Of a stretch of 64,000 nucleotides of DNA, positions 1 through 8,163 are shown one piece after another (the stretch's first letter is position 1; each line of letters begins with the position of its first letter). The notes under the pieces are model-generated. The model was not told the origin of the DNA. It searched no databases and worked only from the letters and a program-made list of their open reading frames with translations. This stretch comes from JACMLD01 sp044223995 (lineage in GTDB: Bacteria; Bacteroidota; Bacteroidia; Chitinophagales; Chitinophagaceae). The position numbers and the translations under genes were made by a program. The stretch lies in contig JBGALE010000007.1 of NCBI GenBank assembly GCA_044223995.1, positions 1-64,000 on the forward strand, read 5' to 3'.

Positions 1-72
1 GTTCTTCAACTCAGGATGACACAATTCCTATACTTTTTTAAAATTCCCATCCCTTAATTATGTTATCTATTA

Positions 73-408
73 TTGAAAAGGCTACGGGAGAATAGCAATT
101 TCATGGCTCAACAACACATAACTGGCTTGACAACATATGAATTGAAGAAGAGTAAATTCAAGCCTGCGGATGCCGGGCAACTTAATTTTTACTTAAATGT
201 GTTGGATGAAAAGGTAAAATTGCAACAGGAAAATTCCAGTATCGGCATTGTACTTTGTAAGGAGAAAAATAATACGGTGGTTGAATTTGCCATTAAGAGT
301 TTTGATAAGGCCATGGGGGTTGCGACTTATAAGACATCTAAACAAACACCACTTAAAATGAGAGGGATATTACCGAATACGAATGAATTAGCTAAGCTAA
401 TGGAGTAA
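73..408 (+). pseudogene. Remnant of a YhcG/DUF1016-family PD-(D/E)XK nuclease (C-terminal part)
   Basis: The C-terminal core of the YhcG (DUF1016) nuclease family is recognisable: ELKKSKFKPADAGQLNFYL holds the E-x-K of the nuclease site and the helix after it, then SIGIVLCKEKN, then the usual ending LPNTNELAKLME. Family members are normally well over 300 aa, but only about 100 aa remain. The residues before ELKK (FMAQQHITGLTTY) jump from the family's AQQH region straight to the catalytic strand, as if the segment carrying the other acidic residue had been deleted. The open frame begins at a TTG (73); the first ATG is at 103. I infer a decayed, probably inactive gene of a restriction- or defence-type family. 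It stands alone, facing the CBASS operon. Confidence 0.6.
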
Positions 409-452
409 AAAGATAAGTAAATACTTTCAGCGAAATGAATCACTAAAGGAAA

Positions 453-1091
453 TTAAGATTTTAGCTGTTTAATTACCTGAATAACTTTTCCATTTATAAC
501 ATATCTGTCTGCTTCAGTTTCTTCAATGAATATTTCGGGATAATGAAAAGTAGATTCAGATATCAATGCAATTTGACAATTAGGTCGATCAATAATAATT
601 TTTTTAATATTAGCGACTTCATCAATAACTGACAGAACATAGTCATTACTATTCACATTCTTATCATAAGGGTCTATAATTACGTAGTCTCCATCCTCAA
701 TGTTTCGTCCACCAACATTAGCATTATTCATTGAATGCCCGCTCGCTTTAATAGCAAAAACTTTATTCCTATTCCCTAAAAGCTTAGAAGATACTTTTAT
801 GTGACCTATTATACTTTGATCAGCGTATACATCAGCAGGACCGCAACTAGCGGAACCCAAAACTGGGATAACCAAAAAGTCGATATTAATAGTTACACCG
901 GATGCCTTTTTGGAAATTATTTTTTTGTCCTTATCCCAATCAATAAGTTGTTTCTTTTCAAGTTGCTCCAAATGATGTTTAATAAGTTGAGGATGTTGCT
1001 CACCAATAATTTGAGCAATATCACGGTAAGGCATTGACCCTAAATTGTAGCTATCAGCTAACTTTAAAAGTTTTTGTTGTACTACATGCAT
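453..1091 (-). CDS. LexA-like regulator: winged helix plus S24 autoprotease, last gene of the CBASS operon
   Basis: 212 aa. Residues 1-55 look like a LexA-type winged helix (SMPYRDIAQIIGEQHP, then HHLEQLEKKQLI). Residues 74-212 are an S24/LexA/UmuD peptidase: the expected self-cleavage site lies in VLGSASCGPAD, with Cys83-Gly84 as the scissile pair (Ala-Gly in LexA, Cys-Gly in UmuD). The catalytic serine is Ser120 in SGHSM followed by EDGDYVIID, and the lysine is probably Lys163 in ANIKK. The family represses genes and cleaves itself when RecA filaments form. The ATG lies 3 nt after the cap4 stop, so the gene is part of the CBASS operon. I infer that it represses this operon and links it to DNA damage; the target site and RecA dependence are not shown. 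A phage-type repressor captured by chance is the alternative. Confidence 0.8.
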   Translation of the reverse strand: MHVVQQKLLKLADSYNLGSMPYRDIAQIIGEQHPQLIKHHLEQLEKKQLIDWDKDKKIISKKASGVTINIDFLVIPVLGSASCGPADVYADQSIIGHIKVSSKLLGNRNKVFAIKASGHSMNNANVGGRNIEDGDYVIIDPYDKNVNSNDYVLSVIDEVANIKKIIIDRPNCQIALISESTFHYPEIFIEETEADRYVINGKVIQVIKQLKS

Positions 1092-1094
1092 ATA

Positions 1095-2582
1095 TCAGGA
1101 TTTTAATAAGCAAGATGGCTTGTATCCTGGATCCTGGAATTCATATAATTGAACTGCTCCCAGTGATGTAAGCTTTTGACCTAAAAAAACTGCTAACCCG
1201 GCTGGACCGAAATAAAACAAATGGATTTTCATGGTTTTATATTTATTAATCATTTGCTTAATAACGTCTTTCGCTGCGCTTGCCAAACTTACAGCTTCTG
1301 AATCATTTTGAATAGATAAATTTCCTGGTGTACTTTCTGGCTCAATGGAAATAATTTTTTTTACAGGAATTGAATTTGTCTTAAAAAAGTCAGATACATC
1401 TGGTACTGCCCTTCCGGTAATACTGAATACGATAGCAATTTCATTATTACTTTTTCTAATTGCAGGATCTGGAGTAATCTCTTTGCAAACAAGTTTATAA
1501 TCTCCAACCCTTTGAGCATCGGATCTCCAAGAATCAGTTTGTGGGGGTTGTATTAGCTCTATTGTCCAGTTGCCGATTTCTGGAAAAGTATTTCCTATTG
1601 CAATAGAGGTTGACAACGCACATCTTCCTCTTAAAATAATATGTCTGTTACTAGTCTTTAATAGCAAAGTATTTTTAGCGGCAACCAGGTTTGGAATTAA
1701 CTCATTGTTCCATATATCCTCGGATGGTACTATTCGGTTTATGCGATCAAAATATTTAGTCCAATCAAAAGTCAAATCAGCTTTGGGTTCATATTTCTCG
1801 TTGTTCCAATTATGGATGTGTAGTACCGTGCTTTTATAAATACTTTTCTTACCAGCGATGGATTCATTGATCATTTGCTGAATTAGCCCTTTTTGTAAAA
1901 CCTTGCCACGATGTGCAAGGACTTCAGTTATTAAATGGGAATAAGCAACTGATAAAATATCTAAAAGCTTTTGTTTGTATTTAGGATGTTCATTAAGCGC
2001 AGCAGCAAACTGCCTCTTACAAACAGTATTGTCATGAAAATCAAACGAATTAACTTCAAGAGAGACTTTATTTAAAACAAATTGGAAATATTTTTGGATG
2101 TTGAATTTTTTAAAGAGATTTTCCAATTCGGCCTTAGTAGATTTAAGTGCCTTTTTTGCTGAAACATCAAAAAAGTTTTTTTGAAATTCTCTATACCTGC
2201 TTAATTTGGTATTAAACGATTTTATATCATTGCTTACTGAAGGACAGGTTAAAATAAATTGTCTATAGGTTTTTTGGGTAGCTCTTTCATAGTCCACAAA
2301 TGTTTTAATAACTTCAACAAATTCACTGTTACTAACAGAATGGTCCTTAACCTGAACATGATCATAAACATGCTTTCTTCCTTCAGCAAAAACTATATCT
2401 ACATCACCTGAACCCTCAGGCATAAGTTTTACGAATTTTTCATCTGACAGCCATTTAGGAATATGACAAACAATATAGCGATCCTGAAAGCTATACCCAT
2501 CACCGCCGTATATTCCACCCATTGATTGAGGAGAAATCAAAGTTGTTGGTTTCGGTTGGGGGTTTTTCTTTTTAATTGCCAT
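1095..2582 (-). CDS. cap4: CBASS effector Cap4: DUF4297 nuclease domain fused to a SAVED sensor domain
   Basis: 495 aa, a normal Cap4 length. The N-terminal DUF4297 nuclease shows the opening GGIYGGDGYSFQDRY, then EGSGDVDIVF and HVQVKDHS; Asp60/Asp62 with Gln77-Val-Lys79 fit the QxK variant of the PD-(D/E)XK site. The C-terminal half is a SAVED domain ending with HLFYFGPAGLAVFLGQ (about residues 459-474), which corresponds to the family's HxFPAxPAxLAxxLG signature. In characterised Cap4 proteins a cyclic oligonucleotide binds SAVED and triggers indiscriminate dsDNA cleavage, killing the infected cell. The gene starts 9 nt after the CD-NTase stop and is followed 3 nt later by the LexA-like gene. 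Confidence in the family is high; the activating nucleotide cannot be read from sequence. Confidence 0.88.
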   Translation of the reverse strand: MAIKKKNPQPKPTTLISPQSMGGIYGGDGYSFQDRYIVCHIPKWLSDEKFVKLMPEGSGDVDIVFAEGRKHVYDHVQVKDHSVSNSEFVEVIKTFVDYERATQKTYRQFILTCPSVSNDIKSFNTKLSRYREFQKNFFDVSAKKALKSTKAELENLFKKFNIQKYFQFVLNKVSLEVNSFDFHDNTVCKRQFAAALNEHPKYKQKLLDILSVAYSHLITEVLAHRGKVLQKGLIQQMINESIAGKKSIYKSTVLHIHNWNNEKYEPKADLTFDWTKYFDRINRIVPSEDIWNNELIPNLVAAKNTLLLKTSNRHIILRGRCALSTSIAIGNTFPEIGNWTIELIQPPQTDSWRSDAQRVGDYKLVCKEITPDPAIRKSNNEIAIVFSITGRAVPDVSDFFKTNSIPVKKIISIEPESTPGNLSIQNDSEAVSLASAAKDVIKQMINKYKTMKIHLFYFGPAGLAVFLGQKLTSLGAVQLYEFQDPGYKPSCLLKS

Positions 2583-2591
2583 AATAGATTT

Positions 2592-3470
2592 TTAAGAAAG
2601 AGGAAACATGTCCCCGAAAATATTGTCCCTCCAAATTCTTAAGCTTGCACCTTGATTTCCCTGCTTTTGAAGTTGAATAGCCTGGTCAACAAACCTGCCT
2701 GCCTCATTCAATCTTTGTCGTGCAGTATTGATTCTTGCAGCGTCCATTTGATCAGAAACCGGTGAACCCAAACCTGCAGGGTCTGGCCAGCTTTCACCAA
2801 TCCGTTCTGCCGCTGTAGCAAAAAAACTTTTTAGTTCGTAAACATAACCACCTGAAAAAGGAGGATAGAGAATTTGCATGCACATAACCTCAATAAGAAA
2901 TGAAGGTTTAATTGGTTTGCCTTGATTTTCATTCCATTTCTTGATCATTTTTACCATTGGCTTCCATTCGCCATCAAATGCTTTATTCGCGGAAGTAGCT
3001 TCCTCAGAGTGAATTTCAGGATCTGTATTTATCCATTTACTAAGTACGTTGTCAGGTATTTGGTAATGTTTACCAACATCAAATGCCGGAACAGCATCAA
3101 TGCTTAGAATCTTGTCTTCCTCAGCACCAATATTTAAATCAATGCCGACGGATCTTCTTCCGATTTTTACTTTATCCCCACCATATTTTAAAGTCAAGCA
3201 ATCTTTAAAAGCAGTAAGCAGTCCTAATGGATCATTGAGATACTTTTTTTCTTTCTCTTTGTCTAACACAAAGAATATATCAACATCTTTCAAAGGCCTT
3301 GTCTTCGTATGCCGCTTATAAGATCCCGTTAAAAAGTGCCTTAGGACTGAGAAATTTTTATCTATATGCTCTCTGATTTCAGTATGTAAACGGATTGCAT
3401 CCTGCTGCTCAGCATCCCTCAATTCTAAGCGAGACTTAAATTTTTTAAAAGCTTCTGTTGTTGTTATCAT
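2592..3470 (-). CDS. CBASS cyclic oligonucleotide synthase (CD-NTase)
   Basis: 292 aa from the chosen start. Motif LTGSYKRHTKTRPLKDVDIF contains the Gly49-Ser50 nucleotidyltransferase signature and the metal-binding pair Asp62/Asp64; the third acid is Asp125 in SIDAVPAF. The KxRP spacing and the downstream PSFLIEVMC helix fit clade C/D CD-NTases, which make cyclic di- or tri-nucleotides after phage sensing. I chose the ATG at 3470 over the upstream TTG (3485): a GGAGG lies 8 nt before it, and the ATGA overlaps the stop of the HORMA gene. In systems of this layout the enzyme is switched on by a peptide-bound HORMA protein and switched off by TRIP13. The product nucleotide cannot be deduced. 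Confidence 0.9.
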   Translation of the reverse strand: MITTTEAFKKFKSRLELRDAEQQDAIRLHTEIREHIDKNFSVLRHFLTGSYKRHTKTRPLKDVDIFFVLDKEKEKKYLNDPLGLLTAFKDCLTLKYGGDKVKIGRRSVGIDLNIGAEEDKILSIDAVPAFDVGKHYQIPDNVLSKWINTDPEIHSEEATSANKAFDGEWKPMVKMIKKWNENQGKPIKPSFLIEVMCMQILYPPFSGGYVYELKSFFATAAERIGESWPDPAGLGSPVSDQMDAARINTARQRLNEAGRFVDQAIQLQKQGNQGASLRIWRDNIFGDMFPLS

Positions 3471-3970
3471 GATACTTTCCTCCAATACCCGGCTTGGGCT
3501 CCAATTACATTTGTTCCAATTGCAGTTCCTAAACTTTGTTTCACAAAACCAGTTGTAGAAAGAAATTCACAATCATACCAACCTTCAACCGAAGGGGCAC
3601 CAGCGCCAAGACTTAATTTTAAAGAATAATTACAATCCTTAGCAACAAAACCCAATTTGGCGATTGAGAATCTTATTCCTTCAGTATCTACCCACATTGC
3701 ACCATCACCGCCACTATAGCTATAGTCTATAGTAAAGTCGCATCTTGTAACAAAAGTTCCGGATGTACTGGTGATTTCTAATACGGCTTCTTTCAGGTGC
3801 TTAGATTCAAGCCAGGTTTTGACACCTCTTTCATACAATTGCCAATTGTCGGTGAACTTACCTGGATTCAAGCCAATGCCTGTGATTATTGTTCTGAGTG
3901 ATCCAAGCATCTTATCGGTAACATAAGTTACACTGTGCGTGAATGTGTTTACTGATACTATACTGCTCAT
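3467..3970 (-). CDS. cap7: CBASS HORMA-domain protein (bacHORMA_1, Cap7-like)
   Basis: 167 aa. Recognised as the bacterial HORMA_1 family from FTHSVTYVTDKML near the N-terminus, LNPGKFTDNWQLYERG, GGDGAMWVDTEGIRFSI in the middle, and the C-terminal safety-belt region TTGFVKQSLGT ending in AGYWRK. In type III CBASS the closed HORMA protein, holding a closure peptide, binds and activates the CD-NTase; it therefore acts as the infection sensor. The ATG follows the previous stop by 1 nt, and the stop overlaps the CD-NTase start by 4 nt (ATGA), suggesting tight translational coupling and matched amounts. Full-length for the family. Confidence 0.82.
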   Translation of the reverse strand: MSSIVSVNTFTHSVTYVTDKMLGSLRTIITGIGLNPGKFTDNWQLYERGVKTWLESKHLKEAVLEITSTSGTFVTRCDFTIDYSYSGGDGAMWVDTEGIRFSIAKLGFVAKDCNYSLKLSLGAGAPSVEGWYDCEFLSTTGFVKQSLGTAIGTNVIGAQAGYWRKVS

Positions 3971-3971
3971 T

Positions 3972-4445
3972 TTATTTTAATTTATTAACGTTAATGCTTA
4001 GTTGAGTAAAATTGGGTTCCGATTTATTTTCTTCTTCCGCTGAATCTTCTTTTATTTTTTCTCCAGCCTTGTATGTTTTAAAATTGGAACCTTTTTCTTT
4101 TAAAGCTTTTGTAACCCAATCATAATCTGTTTCCTCAACCGGAAAATAAATTTCCCAACTACCTTCAAAAGGCTTCCAACTAAGTGACGCTTCATTGGCT
4201 TCATCTCCAATGGCATCATCACCATATAAACAATATACTCTTAACCTTGGGCCAGTGCCGATGATTGTTATCGGATTGGTCGCAGGGGTTTCATCTGAGA
4301 TAATAGATGCAATAATACCTGTGATACTATTGAGCTTTTCTTTATTGTTTTCGCTTTCGGCTGCAATAACGGAAACGATTGTACTCCAGGTATCGGCTGC
4401 AGTCCTTGAAGGACTTGCGGCAAACTTTCTTGATATTACGCTCAT
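3972..4445 (-). CDS. Putative second HORMA-type protein of the CBASS operon (Cap8-like)
   Basis: 157 aa; no motif can be read with certainty. It sits exactly where two-HORMA type III CBASS operons carry their second HORMA protein (Cap8), between the TRIP13 ATPase and the HORMA_1 gene. It overlaps the ATPase stop by 4 nt (ATGA) and leaves 1 nt before the next start. The first 120 residues alternate predicted strands and helices (ITIIGTGPRLRVYCLYG, GSWEIYFPVEE). They are followed by a charged linker (KIKEDSAEEENK) and a short C-terminal tail (FTQLSINVNKLK). I infer that such a detached tail could serve as a closure peptide for the partner HORMA protein. The assignment rests mostly on position; it could be another small CBASS accessory protein. 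Confidence 0.55.
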   Translation of the reverse strand: MSVISRKFAASPSRTAADTWSTIVSVIAAESENNKEKLNSITGIIASIISDETPATNPITIIGTGPRLRVYCLYGDDAIGDEANEASLSWKPFEGSWEIYFPVEETDYDWVTKALKEKGSNFKTYKAGEKIKEDSAEEENKSEPNFTQLSINVNKLK

Positions 4446-5314
4446 AGTTTTATAACTTTTAATTGCTTCATTGCTTTAAGTAATTGCTGGATTGTTAACA
4501 ACCCGGGGTCAAGTACAGTGTCAATATTTTGTGTTAAGGCACTTAATACCGCTTTCCTAATCTGCCTACCGTCCAGTCCTTCGGCTGCATCTATCACCTT
4601 TTCGAATTTAACATCACTAATAAGCTTTTTCACATTCTTCCATTTTTCCCCAATTGCATTAAGCGTATCTTTTAAGATGGCTTCACACGCCTCTCTGCTC
4701 GGCTTTTCAATCCTTAATACGAGGTCAGCTCTTGAGATAAATGCAGGGTCAAGTGCCCCTTCAAAATTGCTTGTAGCAATGAATAATAATTGGGGGAACC
4801 TGGCGGCCAGGTTATCTAAACCAGCCAGCATTGCATCGGTGGCACGATGGACATCTACCGGGTTCGCTTCCATGCTCATTTTTGATCTGTCCGACACGAG
4901 TGTTTCGACTTCATCCAATAGAACTATCAACGGCCCCTGTTTTGCATATTCAGTTACTACATCCTCTAGGAACCTGCGTATTTCACGTTGACTTTTTCCT
5001 AATGCAGAACTGCTTAAGGTATGGGGTTCCACTTCGATAAATTTTACTTTAGTTTTATCTAAGGCAGAAACTGCAGCCGAAGCAACACCTTTTGCAATCG
5101 ATGTTTTGCCAGTTCCCGGAGGACCTACGAGTAATATAATACCATGTAATGGAACAGCAGCCCTCGACGTTATTTGAGTACGAAAAGTCAACTCCAGCAA
5201 TACCTGGGCTCTTAATTGATTCTTGATATCATCGGGTAACACTATGCGGTTCCACAGCTCTTCAAATTCCTGGCTTGGCAACTCTCTTAAATCCAATATT
5301 CCTTTTTCTTCCAT
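4442..5314 (-). CDS. cap6: CBASS TRIP13-like AAA+ ATPase (Cap6), HORMA remodeller
   Basis: 290 aa from the ATG chosen here. Walker A GPPGTGKT at residues 64-71, Walker B LIVLLDEVE at 129-137, sensor-1 ATSN and an SRADLVLR stretch fitting the arginine finger: a single AAA+ module like TRIP13/Pch2. Known relatives pull HORMA proteins open with ATP and so hold the CD-NTase silent until infection. The open frame extends upstream to a GTG at 5356, but that start would place a perfect palindrome inside the coding sequence; the ATG at 5314 aligns better with the length of relatives. It is the first gene of the six-gene operon. Its stop overlaps the next ATG. Confidence 0.88.
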   Translation of the reverse strand: MEEKGILDLRELPSQEFEELWNRIVLPDDIKNQLRAQVLLELTFRTQITSRAAVPLHGIILLVGPPGTGKTSIAKGVASAAVSALDKTKVKFIEVEPHTLSSSALGKSQREIRRFLEDVVTEYAKQGPLIVLLDEVETLVSDRSKMSMEANPVDVHRATDAMLAGLDNLAARFPQLLFIATSNFEGALDPAFISRADLVLRIEKPSREACEAILKDTLNAIGEKWKNVKKLISDVKFEKVIDAAEGLDGRQIRKAVLSALTQNIDTVLDPGLLTIQQLLKAMKQLKVIKL

Positions 5315-5338
5315 TACATTAAATTTTAACAAAAGCTT

Positions 5339-5355
5339 TGTCAAGCCTCTTGACA
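5339..5355 (-). promoter_or_regulatory. Candidate operator of the CBASS operon: perfect 7-3-7 palindrome
   Basis: TGTCAAG-CCT-CTTGACA is a perfect inverted repeat, 25 nt upstream of the cap6 ATG. On the coding strand it lies between TTTTG (just upstream) and CTTTTG (just downstream), which weakly resemble the Bacteroidota -33 TTTG and -7 TAnnTTTG boxes, so a bound dimer would cover the promoter. The operon's last gene is a LexA-like repressor, the obvious candidate to bind here. The symmetry is seen; the binding partner is inference. Confidence 0.6.
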
Positions 5356-5356
5356 C

Positions 5357-6082
5357 AAAATTGACAATAATTTTACAATTCTCAACTTTTATTTTTCAAT
5401 TAAAATGTGCATAACCATATAATTAAATGATAATGAATATATTGAGCGGTTTTTTATGTTCTAAATTTTCAAATAATAGTGAGTTATAATTTGATTTTAA
5501 CCAATTAAAACGTAGAAATCTGTGGGGATACTATATAAATTTTATACTCTATATTAAACTTTTTAACCCCTCCTCCTCTTCCTCTTCTCCAATCACCCGC
5601 TTTACCGCCATCTTCACCTAGTAATAATTATCAAGCACCTGTTGCCGGGTAACATTAGATACCACCGGAATATCTTTATACCGGCTTACTTCCTCATTTA
5701 GTTTATCAGCATCTTCAATAATTTCCGCATGAAACATTTTTACCATCATTTTTCCTCCGGATTATTAGTAACCCGGCGTATGAGTTATCCGGAAGAAAGT
5801 GCTGCTATTTTGTAAGCAGGTATGGCGATGTCTAATTGCCTGATGTGAACGATGGAAGTATCGGTACAGTTAACAGAAACACTCAGCTTGCCCAGCATAA
5901 TTTTCAGAACTTCGCAACAAAATTTTTTAGAATTCATTTCATCAAGTGGCTATTGAGAATACTATGCTAAATATTTACAATTGAACCCCGCATTTTAGGC
6001 CTGCCAGTTTCAATCGATATAATTATGATGGGCAAATGTTTTAATTTACTATATTTTGTGAGAGTTTACGTAAATTAAATGC
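5357..6082. other. Intergenic region between divergent CBASS and Wadjet operons
   Basis: Apart from the palindrome at its left edge and the decayed coupling-protein tail (5570-5932), this region contains AT-rich DNA with no further supported gene. It must hold the promoters of both divergent operons. Near the right end a TATATTTTG at about 6051-6059, 24 nt before the jetA ATG, is an imperfect match to a Bacteroidota -7 box; I could not pair it with a convincing -33 box. Confidence 0.5.
5570..5932 (-). pseudogene. Decayed copy of the 3' end of the TraG/VirD4-type coupling protein gene
   Basis: This stretch is a diverged duplicate of about 12720-13080, in the same orientation. By eye the best 118 bp differ at about 12 positions. 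Translated, it gives FHAEIIEDADKLNEEVSRY and DIPVVSNVTRQQVLDNYY, matching the intact coupling protein almost residue for residue. It is broken by a TAA at 5785-5787 (after ALSSG), a 1-nt deletion near 5741-5752 and a TAG at 5618-5620 (where the intact gene has a Gln codon). The divergence rules out a very recent duplication. Together with the intact gene it brackets the Wadjet cassette. Confidence 0.85.
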
Positions 6083-7549
6083 ATGAAGAAAGAAGAACTC
6101 TATGAGATTTTAATAACAAATCCGGCGGTTCAAATTCTCCGCCTTAGAAATGCCCATTGGGTGCTGCCTTTTTTATACAGTATTTACAAAGAGGAGAACC
6201 GGCCAACTATAGAAGAAGGGCAGTTAATTCAACTATTAATAGAAACGCTTATTGCCAATGAAGATGGAATAGAAGACGTTTCAGAGGCAAGGATCGTATT
6301 CGGAGATGACGAGCAAACCCGAAGCCGAAAGTATATTTTAAACTGGGTGCAAAAAAGATTGTTGGAAGACTTTCAGTACGCAGACGGTGCTATACATTAC
6401 CAACTAAGTGCCAATATGGAAAAGGTTTTTCAATGGATTCAGACACTAAAAATTCGTAAGCACGTAGGAACCGAAAGTCGTTTCAAGCTATTGTTCAACT
6501 CCCTTCAAGATATTGTAGAACACACGGAAGACGATAAGAAAAAGAGATTAGAATTACTTAAAAACAAAAGAGCCGAGATTGACAAGGAAATAAAGGCGAT
6601 TGAATTGGGGGTAGCACCTGAGAGTTATTCGGATTCACAAGTACAAGAAAGACTCGAATTATTTAGCAGGCTTAGTTATGAACTTATTAGTGATTTTAGG
6701 GAGGTTGAAGATAATTTTAAACAGATACACAGGGGAATTGTAGAGCAACACACCAAAGCAGAGCATTCAAAGGGTGCCATTGTTGGGTTCGCATTTGAAG
6801 CATATGACACTTTAAGGCAAAGCCCCCAAGGTAAAAGTTTTTATGCTTTTTGGGATTTCTTAATATCCAGAATTGGGAATCAACATTGGGCTGAATTAAC
6901 AGATCAACTATTGCAATTGGTTAGAGACCGAGAAATTTCAGTGGACGAATATTTCCTTCAAAATGTAAAATCAATGTTATTGCAACAAGGAAAAACAGTA
7001 TACGATGCCAACGATAAAATGGCTGAAAAATTGAGTCGTATTATCACAGAAAAGGAAATTACAAGGCACAGAAGATTGCGCAGTCAAATTGCAGGAATAA
7101 AAGAATTAATATTTGATTTGATGGATAATGAAAATGTTGATTGCGGCATGCAGATTGACGTAAATCCTGATATTAAAATGGTAATGGAAAGAAAGCTTAC
7201 TCTTGAGCAAAGAAAAATTCCTGGAACTATTAAGCAACCTTTAGCCCAAAAAGAAATTATAGCAGACCCGGAAAGATTCAGCAAACTTATCAATACCTCA
7301 TTCATTGACAAAAAAAAGCTCTGGCAAAAAGTAGAGTTTGCTCTTAATAGCAAGTCCACTGCTACACTCAAAGAGATTTTAGAATTGCAGCCGCTTGAAA
7401 ACGGTATTGCAGAAATAGTAACTTATTACAGCTTCATTCGCGACAAAAAGTCGAGGGTTCAAACCATAGGATCAACTACCGAACTTATTCCACTCAATAT
7501 TGATAACACAAAATTTGTAGAAGTACCCTACTTACTATTTAGTAAATAA
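6083..7549 (+). CDS. jetA: Wadjet subunit JetA (DUF3375, MukF/kleisin-like)
   Basis: 488 aa, usual for JetA of type I Wadjet. The opening (LRNAHWVLPFLYSIYKEE, then RPTIEEGQLIQLL) and the long helical middle with a RYILNWVQKRLL-like winged-helix segment fit DUF3375. JetA is the kleisin-like subunit that bridges the two SMC heads (JetC) and binds JetB. In characterised Wadjet the JetABC motor extrudes DNA and senses small circles such as plasmids. First gene of a tight four-gene plus-strand operon; 6 nt separate it from jetB. The ATG at 6083 has no strong Shine-Dalgarno, as is usual in this phylum. Confidence 0.9.
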   Translation: MKKEELYEILITNPAVQILRLRNAHWVLPFLYSIYKEENRPTIEEGQLIQLLIETLIANEDGIEDVSEARIVFGDDEQTRSRKYILNWVQKRLLEDFQYADGAIHYQLSANMEKVFQWIQTLKIRKHVGTESRFKLLFNSLQDIVEHTEDDKKKRLELLKNKRAEIDKEIKAIELGVAPESYSDSQVQERLELFSRLSYELISDFREVEDNFKQIHRGIVEQHTKAEHSKGAIVGFAFEAYDTLRQSPQGKSFYAFWDFLISRIGNQHWAELTDQLLQLVRDREISVDEYFLQNVKSMLLQQGKTVYDANDKMAEKLSRIITEKEITRHRRLRSQIAGIKELIFDLMDNENVDCGMQIDVNPDIKMVMERKLTLEQRKIPGTIKQPLAQKEIIADPERFSKLINTSFIDKKKLWQKVEFALNSKSTATLKEILELQPLENGIAEIVTYYSFIRDKKSRVQTIGSTTELIPLNIDNTKFVEVPYLLFSK

Positions 7550-7555
7550 AAAACT

Positions 7556-8158
7556 ATGCAATCTCAAATATTGCCTTACACAACAGTATTTATAAAGCTT
7601 CTTAAAGGTCCGGTGGATTATACAGATAAATCGACCTGGGAAAAGCTAGTTCAGTATAAGGCAGAACTGCCACTATTTTTAGATCAAATGGGCCTAAGGC
7701 TGGTTCTTGAAGAAAATGACGGTTATGCCTATCTAAAGCAAACGTCTCAGGAAGATGATGAAAATGCCGTTTCCTGGATCATAAAGCGTGCTCTTACTTA
7801 TGAAGAAAGTATCATGCTGATTTTGCTCAGAGAAATGATGGCAGAATTCGAAACAAGTGAGAGTGTTAGCAGAGAACTGATAAAAAAAAGACGTGAAATA
7901 AAAGAGTATGCAGAATTATTTTTTAAAGAAAATGCAAGCAGAGTTAAATTTTCAAAGGAAATAGACAGACTTATTGATAAATCCGAAGAGTATGGATTTC
8001 TTTTCCTTGTTGAAGCGCATGAAATATTAGATGAACAACGATTTAAAATTAAAAAAATCATTAAGGCAAAGATAGATAGTGAAGAGTTGGAAAGTTTTAC
8101 AACGCAATTGAAACAACACCAATCCAAAAAACAAATACCCAATTCTAACGACAAGTAA
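7556..8158 (+). CDS. jetB: Wadjet subunit JetB (DUF4194, MukE-like)
   Basis: 200 aa. Fits DUF4194 from its size, its place between jetA and jetC, and the segment WIIKRALTYEESIMLILLREMMAE-like (residues about 73-97), followed by a charged helical tail. JetB is the KITE/MukE-like winged-helix partner that binds the kleisin JetA in the condensin-like complex. The last 15 residues are Gln/Lys/Asn-rich and probably disordered. jetC starts 5 nt downstream. Confidence 0.85.
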   Translation: MQSQILPYTTVFIKLLKGPVDYTDKSTWEKLVQYKAELPLFLDQMGLRLVLEENDGYAYLKQTSQEDDENAVSWIIKRALTYEESIMLILLREMMAEFETSESVSRELIKKRREIKEYAELFFKENASRVKFSKEIDRLIDKSEEYGFLFLVEAHEILDEQRFKIKKIIKAKIDSEELESFTTQLKQHQSKKQIPNSNDK

Positions 8159-8163
8159 CCCAC

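Noticed and set aside
5315..5356. Upstream GTG start for the TRIP13-like gene
   Set aside because: It would put the perfect palindrome inside the coding region; the ATG at 5314 gives a normal length.
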